Assembly: GCA_034422875.1 (NCBI GenBank)
Contig: DAOUJI010000014.1
Span: 1 to 13,725, forward strand
DNA from: DAOUJI01 sp034422875
GTDB taxonomy: Bacteria > Chloroflexota > Dehalococcoidia > Lucifugimonadales > JAGWBF01
DNA length: 13,725 bases
Direction of reading: 5' to 3'
Part shown: positions 1-5,538 of the stretch, in pieces
How positions within the stretch are numbered: position 1 is the first letter of the stretch
Layout: every line of letters starts with the position of its first letter
Made by a program: the position numbers and the translations under genes
The notes under the pieces: model-generated
Database searches by the model: none
What the model saw: the letters and a program-made list of their open reading frames with translations, nothing else
Told to the model about the DNA's origin: nothing

Positions 1-33
1 GACGGCCTTTATGCTGACTTCAGTCGGTTCCGG

Positions 34-70
34 GCGTCTCCGTTGCCGTCCCCCAACGGGAGGAAGACGC
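34..70 (-). repeat. Imperfect hairpin downstream of the PIP synthase gene
   Basis: GCGTCT (34-39) pairs with AGACGC (65-70) and CCGTTG (40-45) pairs with CAACGG (54-59), with GAGGA bulged on one side. It lies just past the stop codon of the minus-strand lipid genes, so it could be a 3' end stem-loop. No T run follows on the minus strand, so I do not call it a rho-independent terminator. Confidence 0.35.
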
Positions 71-108
71 TCATCCACTTTAGATGCGAGCCAATCGAAA
101 CTCGTCCC

Positions 109-771
109 CTAAGTCCCTTCCCCTGGACCGTGATCGCCAGCCGCGCCTTCCTGGGCGTCCTCGTCCGAAAGGCCGCGTCCGACGACGTAGAGGCGCTGGA
201 ACAAGGTAAGGAAGGACACCGCGGCAACGATGATGAGTATGATTTCAAGGGACCTCAGGCCGAGAATGAGTCCCAGCGAATAGAGGACGACCCGCTCGGG
301 GCGTGTCATCAGCCCGGCTTTGGAGAAGATGCCCAGCCCTTCGCCTCGGGCGCGGAGGTAGCTGACCATCTGGGATGTGATGAGCGCCGACATGACCGCC
401 GTCATCAGGAACAGGGTCCGGCCCTCTCCCAGCTCTGCCAGCAGTCCGTAGACGGCGATGCCCAGAAAGAGGGCCGCCTCTCCAAGACGATCGAAAACCG
501 AATCCAGCAAAGCGCCGAAACGGGACTCCTTCTGTGTGTAACGGGCCAGGGCCCCATCCATCAGGTCCAGCAGGGCGCCCGTCAGAAAGACCAGTCCACC
601 TATCCAGAGGTAACCGGTTCCCACCAGCGCTGCAGCGCCAAGGGCGACAAGAAACCCAAGAATCGTGACGACGTTGGGGGTGAGACCCAGACGGTGAAGC
701 GCCCTGGCTCCAGGGGTCTCCACGTAACGGAGAACGGCGGACCTAAACTGCTCGCGGCCTGGAAAGGCCAT
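109..771 (-). CDS. pgsA: Phosphatidylinositol-phosphate synthase-like CDP-alcohol phosphatidyltransferase
   Basis: Integral membrane enzyme of 220 residues that should transfer a phosphatidyl group from CDP-diacylglycerol to an alcohol. The complete family motif is present: D69, D72-G73, A76-R77, G86, D90 and D94 with canonical spacing (DxxDGxxAR-x8-GxxxDxxxD). It resembles the mycobacterial PgsA1 type at the N-terminus (RLGLTPNVVTILG) and in the segment SYLRARGE followed by RPERV near residues 137-161, which favours inositol phosphate over glycerol phosphate as acceptor. Several hydrophobic helices follow the motif. The ATG lies inside the end of the PimA-like gene (29-base overlap), so the two are translationally coupled. 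The product would be PI phosphate, the precursor of the lipid that the neighbouring glycosyltransferase mannosylates. Substrate assignment is by recalled similarity; a PG-phosphate synthase is the alternative. Confidence 0.85.
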   Translation of the reverse strand: MAFPGREQFRSAVLRYVETPGARALHRLGLTPNVVTILGFLVALGAAALVGTGYLWIGGLVFLTGALLDLMDGALARYTQKESRFGALLDSVFDRLGEAALFLGIAVYGLLAELGEGRTLFLMTAVMSALITSQMVSYLRARGEGLGIFSKAGLMTRPERVVLYSLGLILGLRSLEIILIIVAAVSFLTLFQRLYVVGRGLSDEDAQEGAAGDHGPGEGT

Positions 772-1885
772 AGGCCTGTTCCATCACCCGGTCGTAGTAT
801 CCCATGATTTGCCGGGCCACCAGGTCCCATGAGTATTGGGCTGCCCTCTCTCGCCCGGCGGCGCCCATCTGCTCTCTCAGTTGGGGGTCGTTGATGAGGA
901 AGCCCAGCGCCTCTGCCAGTTTGCCTGAGTCTTTTGGAGGCGCCAGAAGTCCCTGAAGGCCATGCTCCACCACCGCCGCATACCCCTTGATGTTGGTGGC
1001 CACCACCGGTTTGCCAGAGGCCATCGCTTCCAGGAGGACTATGCCGAAGCTCTCTCTACCCGTAGCCGGGGCACAGCATATGTGGGCGCTCTGGTAATAG
1101 CGGGGCAGGTCTTCGTACGAGACTGTGCCCGCGAATACAACGTCCTGGAGGTTCCGCTCGCTCATTATGCGGTAGCAGTCCCGGTCGGGGCTTCCCGGCC
1201 CGACCACCACCAACCTGATGTTCGGGTTCTCCCACTTGAGCTTGCCATAGGCCTCCAAGAGGTATCTAAACCCTTTGCGCTTCTCCATGCGGCCTACGAA
1301 GAGGATGTTGGTCTTCCCGTCATCCAGACTGGGTATGGGTTCCTTGGGAACGGAGAAGTTCTCCACGTCGATGCCGTTGGGGATGATTTCGTAGTCGGCG
1401 CGGAAGAACCTCTCGACGTATTCCCTGGCAGCGGGAGAAACGGCAATGCGGCCGTCCAATCTCTTGAACCAGCGCCTCAGTATCGGGAAGGACCAGCCGT
1501 AGTTGCGGAACTTGCCGTGCACGGCATGGAATGTTCCCACGTTGACAGCGTTGGAGTGCCTCAACACCGTCAGGGCCAGCACAGGCATGAGGGGTTCATG
1601 TATATGGATTAGGTCAAAGGCCTCCCGGCTCAGCACGTCCTTGACCTTGTGGTCCAGCCACAATGACAGGGAAAGCCGGGCAACAGAACCGCCGGCTGGA
1701 ACCGGAACGGACCTGCCCAGGGGGATCACCTCGCAACCTACGGGGATCTCCCTGGAGGGGGAATGGGGAGCCAGTATCTTCACTTCGTGGCCAGCCGCCT
1801 GCAGCTGGTCGGCGAGCCTGGATATATGGACGGTAACCCCGCCCGGCCATGTGATGTCGTATGGTGATGTCAGACCGATTTTCAT
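743..1885 (-). CDS. pimA: GT4 glycosyltransferase, PimA-like (phosphatidylinositol mannosyltransferase)
   Basis: 380-residue GT-B fold glycosyltransferase, the usual length for PimA. The N-terminal domain starts MKIGLTSPYDITWPGGV, with the PGGV loop that PimA also has, and contains SVARL (67-71) and IHEP (95-98). The C-terminal nucleotide-sugar domain shows FVGRMEKRKG (196-205) and the E-x7-E motif E278-SFGIVLL-E286, followed by EAMASGKPVV. The tail (YSWDLVARQIMGYYDRV) also matches the PimA pattern. It probably transfers mannose from GDP-mannose to phosphatidylinositol at the cytoplasmic membrane face. The overlapping PIP synthase gene downstream supplies the acceptor, which strengthens the call. 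In mycobacteria the order is PIP synthase, acyltransferase, pimA; here the order is reversed and no acyltransferase lies between them. Another GT4 lipid glycosyltransferase remains possible. Confidence 0.82.
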   Translation of the reverse strand: MKIGLTSPYDITWPGGVTVHISRLADQLQAAGHEVKILAPHSPSREIPVGCEVIPLGRSVPVPAGGSVARLSLSLWLDHKVKDVLSREAFDLIHIHEPLMPVLALTVLRHSNAVNVGTFHAVHGKFRNYGWSFPILRRWFKRLDGRIAVSPAAREYVERFFRADYEIIPNGIDVENFSVPKEPIPSLDDGKTNILFVGRMEKRKGFRYLLEAYGKLKWENPNIRLVVVGPGSPDRDCYRIMSERNLQDVVFAGTVSYEDLPRYYQSAHICCAPATGRESFGIVLLEAMASGKPVVATNIKGYAAVVEHGLQGLLAPPKDSGKLAEALGFLINDPQLREQMGAAGRERAAQYSWDLVARQIMGYYDRVMEQAYGLSRPRAV

Positions 1886-1930
1886 GCACTGACGTCCATG
1901 TGGGGGAAGCGCAGTGGCCTACGCCGATAA

Positions 1931-2007
1931 CGCCGTTCTGATTTTCACCAAGCTCGAATCTCGCCTACTCGGTCCCGCTCTTTGACGTTATGCCCGAGAG
2001 AACGGCG
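1931..2007. repeat. 9-bp inverted repeat in the pimA leader
   Basis: CGCCGTTCT (1931-1939) and AGAACGGCG (1999-2007) are perfect inverted copies 59 bases apart. They fall in the gap between the VTT-protein gene and pimA, downstream of the proposed pimA promoter, so they would form a closing stem in the mRNA leader. The rest of the 247-base gap (1886-2132) holds no gene I can support. Confidence 0.4.
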
Positions 2008-2016
2008 GGCGGGGGC

Positions 2017-2046
2017 ATTCTACCAGTATGACGCGAGCCAAGGCAA
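2017..2046 (-). promoter_or_regulatory. Possible promoter for pimA-pgsA
   Basis: Reading the minus strand: -35 TTGCCT (2046-2041), an 18-base spacer ending in TGG, then -10 TAGAAT (2022-2017), an extended -10 arrangement. It would give a leader of about 125 bases before the pimA ATG at 1885. Assigned by consensus only. Confidence 0.4.
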
Positions 2047-2132
2047 GGAACGGGCTTGTGGCGGAACGGCCATTAAGCCTGGAGGCAAGCTCGCCAAAAC
2101 TAGACCTTAGGGCAGCCTGTCAGCCGCTTCCT

Positions 2133-2837
2133 TCAGGGCGAGACCTCATTTGCGTCCGTCCTCACCCTCTGCTTCATCCAGAGCGTCCAAAGCAGGGGAA
2201 TGACAATGAGTCCGACCAACATCAACAATATGTATTCGTTGGGCACGGGCATCCAGGCTCCGCCCATCGCTAGCAGATAGTACCGGGGCACGCGGCCGGC
2301 GACATATCCTGAGACGTACTTCCAGAGAGGGTAACCGGAGCTTGGGGCGAGAATCCTGAGGGGATAGAAGGGGATTGGGCTGAAGGAGATTACCGCGAGG
2401 GTAAGCCAGGGCGCCCAATTGAACCAGCGGACGGCTCTTTTGTAGAGAGTCGTCTCCTTTAGAGGAGCGATCCTCTCGAACTCGAACACTCTTCGCACTA
2501 CGTAATAGTCAGTAATGGCAGCCACGACGGCGGCTATCCCACCCGTTACGGCGACTACTTCGAGGTTGTAGATGGCGCCTGCATAGATAACCGCGGGCTC
2601 ATTGGGCAGGTAGACGAAGCTGCTGGACGGTATGGAATACCAGAAGTAGCCCATCAGCTGCCACCACTCCGGATACAGGAACCTGGTGATGGGCGTCAAT
2701 ATCAGGGCCGGGACCAGCGTGGCAGTCAGGACCCAGACCGTCGGGCTGCGCCGCATTCTGTGGGCCAAATCCACACTGGACTGGCGGTTCAGTCTGAGTG
2801 GGGCCTTCTCAAGCCTAATCCTCAATGACTGGTACAC
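2133..2837 (-). CDS. VTT/DedA-like integral membrane protein
   Basis: 234 residues from a GTG start. Hydrophobic segments lie near residues 33-54, 86-112, 142-160 and 202-221. The layout follows the VTT (SNARE-associated, DedA) pattern: a short loop with YLPNEPAVIYAG (76-87), a Gly-rich helix (GGIAAVVAAI) ending in DYY (110-112), then SFSPIPFYPLRILAP (151-165) and YVAGRVPRYY (178-187), matching the F-P-P...A...GR..R signature of that fold. VTT proteins are linked to lipid scrambling or carrier-lipid recycling in membranes; the substrate here is unknown. It starts 63 bases after the radical SAM gene on the same strand and is probably co-transcribed with it. The family call rests on pattern, not on a search. 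Confidence 0.65.
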   Translation of the reverse strand: MYQSLRIRLEKAPLRLNRQSSVDLAHRMRRSPTVWVLTATLVPALILTPITRFLYPEWWQLMGYFWYSIPSSSFVYLPNEPAVIYAGAIYNLEVVAVTGGIAAVVAAITDYYVVRRVFEFERIAPLKETTLYKRAVRWFNWAPWLTLAVISFSPIPFYPLRILAPSSGYPLWKYVSGYVAGRVPRYYLLAMGGAWMPVPNEYILLMLVGLIVIPLLWTLWMKQRVRTDANEVSP

Positions 2838-2900
2838 GTGACGGCTACCCTATCGTATGCGCTCCAGGTGTAATAAGTGGCCATGCGGCCAGTCGTGTGT

Positions 2901-3986
2901 CTACACCCTTGGGTTTTCTTTAATCCTTGATCGTCCTGGGGAGGCTTTCACGGGGGTCTGGGGATGACGCCAGGCATCCATCATAGATGCCCGGTGCACG
3001 CACTGAAGGGTGCAGTAGGGCGCGCAGGCTTTCTCAGCAAGATATTCCCGTCTCATGTCCGCCAAGGTGTAGCGGTCGAGGGGTACGGCTGGGTAGCCCT
3101 TCTGTTGCGAGCACCAGTGCACCAGACCGAATTCGTCAACGTAGAAATAACGTGACCCGGACCGGCATTTCCAGTTATTTGGCTTTCCCGACGCAAGGTT
3201 CTCCTGGAAGGAGTCGATGAGGGCGAACCCGCTGCCCGCTCTCTTCTTGAACTCACTGTACACTCGCCGCTCCCGGGGGTTGAGGGGCTTTAACCGACCC
3301 TTCCCATCGTGGAGGATGCCCAACGAGGAGTTGAACCCCAGTTCTCGGGCGCGTGCTGCCACCGTCAAAGCCCCCTCGGGCTCCGACACGCCTGTCCCAA
3401 TGACTGCATTCGGATTGACGCCGAACTCGGCATACCTGGAAAGGAGGACCAGCTTCTGGTCCAGAACCTTGAGGCTCTTCATGGACACGTCGTCGGGTTC
3501 CACGTTGTCAATCGATATTTGAAGGTAGTCCAGGCCGGCCGAATTCAGTTTCTCTATCCGGTCGCGAGTAAGGAGATAGCCGTTGGTAATCACCGTGGAG
3601 ATAATCCCACGCTGGCGAATGCGTTCGATTACACGGTCCAGGTCCGGGTGCAAAAGCGGCTCGCCGCCGGTCAGAGTGATGATCGAAGTTCCCAGGGAAC
3701 CAAGATATTCGACCCGCTGGAGAAGGACATCCGGTTCCACGGGACTCGAAACCTGGTCATACTCGTTGCAATAGGTGCAGGACAGATTGCAACGCCGAGT
3801 CGCCACCAGGTGCACCAAAACAGGATGCCGTGTTGAAACCAGCGCCTTGGCCATCATGCGAGCGACTCGCAGGCCTCGGTGCACTTGCAATGCTTTCTTG
3901 CGGACCGGGGTAAGGTTTGCCACCTTCCACCGCCTACGATAACGCCGGTTTTGGGAGACTAGCCGAGGACTGACTATGCAGCCCAC
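2901..3986 (-). CDS. Radical SAM protein with C-terminal SPASM/twitch-like cysteines
   Basis: 361 residues from a GTG start; a second in-frame GTG at 3923 (residue 22) is an alternative start. C66-x3-C70-x2-C73 (RRCNLSCTYC) is the [4Fe-4S]/S-adenosylmethionine motif, and TLTGGEP (104-110) is the SAM-binding GGE motif. After the barrel come C274, C292 (VHWC), C321, C325 and C329 (CAPYCTLQC), consistent with an auxiliary iron-sulfur cluster as in SPASM or twitch domains of the MoaA/PqqE/AnSME group. The substrate cannot be told from sequence. The next gene is a VTT-like membrane protein, which hints at a lipid or envelope role, but peptide modification is also possible. A strong promoter with an overlapping dyad lies directly upstream, so expression is likely controlled. 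Confidence 0.85.
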   Translation of the reverse strand: MGCIVSPRLVSQNRRYRRRWKVANLTPVRKKALQVHRGLRVARMMAKALVSTRHPVLVHLVATRRCNLSCTYCNEYDQVSSPVEPDVLLQRVEYLGSLGTSIITLTGGEPLLHPDLDRVIERIRQRGIISTVITNGYLLTRDRIEKLNSAGLDYLQISIDNVEPDDVSMKSLKVLDQKLVLLSRYAEFGVNPNAVIGTGVSEPEGALTVAARARELGFNSSLGILHDGKGRLKPLNPRERRVYSEFKKRAGSGFALIDSFQENLASGKPNNWKCRSGSRYFYVDEFGLVHWCSQQKGYPAVPLDRYTLADMRREYLAEKACAPYCTLQCVHRASMMDAWRHPQTPVKASPGRSRIKENPRV

Positions 3987-4014
3987 GACTGAAGGGCTTA
4001 CGACCGGATGGGGT

Positions 4015-4044
4015 ATCCTACGGTTGCTCCAAGCCCAATGTCAA
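4015..4044 (-). promoter_or_regulatory. Sigma-70-type promoter for the radical SAM gene
   Basis: Minus strand: TTGACA (4044-4039), an 18-base spacer, TAGGAT (4020-4015). Transcription would begin near 4008, some 20 bases before the GTG at 3986. The -35 box is a full consensus match. Confidence 0.6.
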
Positions 4045-4054
4045 GAATTGGGCT
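4032..4054. promoter_or_regulatory. Perfect dyad over the -35 box (candidate operator)
   Basis: AGCCCAAT (4032-4039), seven bases, ATTGGGCT (4047-4054). The dyad covers the TTGACA of the radical SAM promoter, the position expected for a dimeric repressor site. It also lies between the divergent radical SAM and lepB promoters, about 100 bases from the latter. Confidence 0.5.
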
Positions 4055-4154
4055 CATCGAGTGACGGTCTCATTGGTACCCGTTAGCGCCGGCGTTTAAC
4101 AGCAGAGGACAGGCACGATAGCTGCCATTGGCGGACTCTCGTTGTGCGGATTGA

Positions 4155-4182
4155 TTGTTCAGAGCGCTTTTCTTGCTACAAT
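4155..4182 (+). promoter_or_regulatory. Extended -10 promoter for lepB
   Basis: TTGTTC (4155-4160), a 16-base spacer ending TGC, then TACAAT (4177-4182). The TGC immediately before the -10 makes this an extended -10 promoter. Transcription would start near 4189, which rules out translation from the upstream in-frame ATG at 4155 and supports the ATG at 4221. Confidence 0.55.
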
Positions 4183-4220
4183 GGAACCAACACCGTTACT
4201 GTTCGATAGGGCGCCTACAC

Positions 4221-4820
4221 ATGACCCAGGTTTTCCGCGATCTCTTCGAAGCCGTCGTATTGGCCCTGCTCATCTTCTTCCTCATCAGAGGTTCCATCGA
4301 GAACTTCAAGGTGGAAGGCTCCAGCATGAAGCCGGAGTTGAGCGGCGGGGAATACGTGATGGTGAACAAGCTCTCCTTCTTCAGGGTGGACATGCACCGC
4401 CTCTCGGACCTGGTGCCGTTCTGGGACGCCCAACGGGAGAAGTCGTATATTCCTTTCACGGGGCCGCCTGAGCGGGGAGACGTCATTGTGTTTCACGCCC
4501 CTGTCAGACCTCCTAAAGACTTCGTGAAGCGGGTCGTCGCGCTTCCCGGAGAGACGGTGGAAATACGGTCTGGGGCCGTCTACATCAACGGCGTCGGGTT
4601 TGAAGAGTCCTACGAGTTGGGCAGCGAGTTTCGTCATTACCAAGACTCACCGCCCATCACGCTGGAAGCTGATGAATTCTACGTGCTTGGAGACAACCGG
4701 GGAAGCAGCAACGACTCCAAGGACTGGGGCCCAGTCCGGTTGGACGACATAGTAGGCAAGGTTGCTTTTGTCTACTGGCCCGTGTCGGAGTTGCCTTTTA
4801 TAGACAGGATACGCAACTAG
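4221..4820 (+). CDS. lepB: Signal peptidase I
   Basis: 199-residue type I signal peptidase that removes signal peptides from exported proteins at the outer face of the membrane. One N-terminal membrane anchor (about residues 9-23) is followed by the catalytic serine S35 in GSSMKP, the general-base lysine K103 in FVKRVVALPG, and the box E motif GDNRGSSNDSKDWGP (157-171). All S26 family boxes are present. The ATG at 4221 is chosen over the in-frame ATG at 4155 because a good promoter lies across 4155-4182, and because the protein then starts a few residues before its anchor, as usual for small Gram-positive-type signal peptidases. A stretch of about 45 residues between boxes B and D (MHRLSDLVPFWDAQ and following) is somewhat longer than minimal. 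It is monocistronic and convergent with the next gene. Confidence 0.93.
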   Translation: MTQVFRDLFEAVVLALLIFFLIRGSIENFKVEGSSMKPELSGGEYVMVNKLSFFRVDMHRLSDLVPFWDAQREKSYIPFTGPPERGDVIVFHAPVRPPKDFVKRVVALPGETVEIRSGAVYINGVGFEESYELGSEFRHYQDSPPITLEADEFYVLGDNRGSSNDSKDWGPVRLDDIVGKVAFVYWPVSELPFIDRIRN

Positions 4821-4840
4821 GGTCAGAGCCAGCGGGTCGG

Positions 4841-5152
4841 CTATTCGAACCTGATGTATCCCCTGTTCGCCAGGCTGCCGAGAGTGGCGTTCAGTTCCTT
4901 TTCAAAGGCGGTCTTCCACAACCCAATGTCCGCTCCTGAACCGCTGGACGCAAGCTGTCTGAAGGCAGCCTCCTTCAGGTCGTCCACATGCCTGCCGTCG
5001 CACAAGTCCAGGATTTTCGCCTCCCACTGGTCATCGGGAGCAGGGGTCAACTCAGTGCTGAAAACATGCTGGTGAGGGTACTCCGGGGAGCTGGGGAGCA
5101 GCTTACCCGTCAGTCCACGTATCATTTCTGCTGTATGGGCTCGTGAGTGCAT
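4841..5152 (-). CDS. Hypothetical protein with PqqD-like/winged-helix pattern
   Basis: 103 residues; an in-frame TAA two codons upstream fixes the ATG at 5152 as the earliest ATG. I do not recognise a named family with certainty. The C-terminal half reads ILDLCDGRHVDDLKEAAF (47-64), a gap, then ELNATLGSLANRGYI (about 86-100). This follows the pattern of PqqD-like (RiPP recognition element) domains and of winged-helix regulatory domains: ILxLCDG, a helix, then a helix ending in L..L...GYI. The N-terminus is polar with no signal or membrane segment, so it is probably cytoplasmic. It converges with lepB (20-base gap) and is preceded on the same strand by two tiny ORFs and a terminator that may attenuate it. 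No strong Shine-Dalgarno is seen, so expression is less certain. Confidence 0.5.
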   Translation of the reverse strand: MHSRAHTAEMIRGLTGKLLPSSPEYPHQHVFSTELTPAPDDQWEAKILDLCDGRHVDDLKEAAFRQLASSGSGADIGLWKTAFEKELNATLGSLANRGYIRFE

Positions 5153-5190
5153 TTGTTATTCGGTCCTGTCCTGCGTTTAGTGCGATGGTC

Positions 5191-5271
5191 TTACCGAGGC
5201 CCCTGCGCCAGGGGCTCGCTACAGAGGCAGAACAGATCGTCTTCGAACCTTTTAAGTCGTGCTTCGTTCAT
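5191..5271 (-). CDS. Tiny ORF B (26 codons) carrying RFEDDLFCLCSEP
   Basis: Open frame from ATG at 5271 to TAA at 5191-5193, 38 bases before the 103-residue gene. Residues 8-20 (RFEDDLFCLCSEP) match RFGDDLFHLCTGP in tiny ORF A upstream, at 9 of 13 positions. Several codon differences between the two are third-base and synonymous (AGG/AGA, GAT/GAC, CTG/CTC, CTC/CTG), which suggests translation. A GC-rich hairpin (CCCCTG-CGC-CAGGGG on the plus strand, 5200-5214) lies inside the end of the ORF. The ribosome site is weak (GGAAA directly before ATG). It could be a leader peptide, a short precursor peptide, or part of a structured RNA. Confidence 0.33.
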   Translation of the reverse strand: MNEARLKRFEDDLFCLCSEPLAQGPR

Positions 5272-5302
5272 TTTCCGGGTTTTCGTCGTATCTTTCTTGC
5301 AC

Positions 5303-5341
5303 AAAAAACTGCGCCCGCCGGAGTTTACTCAGCGGGCGCAG
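5303..5341 (-). terminator. Rho-independent terminator (minus strand)
   Basis: A 10-bp perfect stem (5309-5318 with 5332-5341, TGCGCCCGC/GCGGGCGCA core), further closed by GAG/CTC around a TTTA loop. On the minus strand it is followed directly by six T residues (A run at 5303-5308). No ordinary gene lies upstream of it on that strand, only tiny ORF A, so it either ends a short RNA or acts as an attenuator before the 103-residue gene. Confidence 0.8.
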
Positions 5342-5435
5342 GCTTGGTTGCGTAGGTATGCCAGTGTAGCCTGTCCCGTCTAGGGACCGGTACACAGGTG
5401 GAAGAGGTCGTCGCCGAATCTGATGATGATCATCG
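5303..5435 (-). promoter_or_regulatory. Candidate leader-peptide attenuator or small structured RNA
   Basis: A minus-strand transcript from the promoter at 5471-5442 to the terminator would be about 130 bases. It holds tiny ORF A, then a long hairpin: GTGTA/TACAC and GTCCC/GGGAC arms with CC/GG between, plus strand 5361-5398. The ORF A stop TAG sits in the loop of this hairpin. The hairpin's 3' arm (minus-strand GGGACAGGC, plus 5369-5377) can pair with GCCTGCGCCC (plus 5334-5343), which overlaps the terminator's 5' arm, giving an alternative antiterminator fold. This is structural inference by eye; no known RNA family was recognised. Confidence 0.35.
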
Positions 5436-5451
5436 CCGGATAGACTAGCAT
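5380..5451 (-). CDS. Tiny ORF A (23 codons) ending HLCTGP-stop
   Basis: Open frame from ATG at 5451 to TAG at 5380-5382. A second in-frame ATG at 5433 gives MIIIRFGDDLFHLCTGP and would lie almost at the predicted transcription start, so translation could be near-leaderless. RFGDDLFHLCTGP matches the peptide in tiny ORF B about 170 bases downstream. The stop codon is in the loop of a stable hairpin, with a terminator 40 bases further on. A short peptide ending in Pro-stop before an attenuator recalls TnaC-type arrest leaders, though no Trp is present. Real translation is unproven. Confidence 0.33.
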   Translation of the reverse strand: MLVYPAMIIIRFGDDLFHLCTGP

Positions 5452-5471
5452 GGCTTCTGGGCAGGTGTCAA
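5442..5471 (-). promoter_or_regulatory. Possible promoter for the tiny-ORF/attenuator transcript
   Basis: Minus strand: TTGACA (5471-5466), an 18-base spacer ending TGC, then TAGTCT (5447-5442). The -35 is a consensus match; the -10 is weak but preceded by TGC (extended -10). Start of transcription near 5435. Confidence 0.42.
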
Positions 5472-5499
5472 CAAGAGCAGAGCCGGAAGATGAAGCTGC

Positions 5500-5529
5500 T
5501 TGACCTCTTGCAAGCCAGGTTAGTAGCAT
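5500..5529 (+). promoter_or_regulatory. Possible promoter for the copper operon
   Basis: TTGACC (5500-5505), an 18-base spacer, TAGCAT (5524-5529). It would start transcription near 5536, almost at the GTG of the first gene. It is divergent from the attenuator promoter about 30 bases away, so both could share a regulator. Weak -10 match. Confidence 0.3.
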
Positions 5530-5538
5530 GTAGGCATA

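Noticed and set aside
1..78. Minus-strand frame from GTG at 78, open to the left edge and ending ...EVSIKAV, a possible start of a nucleotidyltransferase-like gene.
   Set aside because: Only 26 codons, a low-complexity Arg/Pro-rich start, no ribosome site, and it simply continues the reading frame after the PIP synthase stop. Not enough to call.
962..1612. Long plus-strand ORF opposite the PimA-like gene.
   Set aside because: Shadow frame of a clearly conserved glycosyltransferase; no recognisable domain.
4155..4220. N-terminal extension of signal peptidase I from ATG 4155.
   Set aside because: It lies across the -35/-10 promoter, and its residues do not look like a signal peptidase N-terminus.
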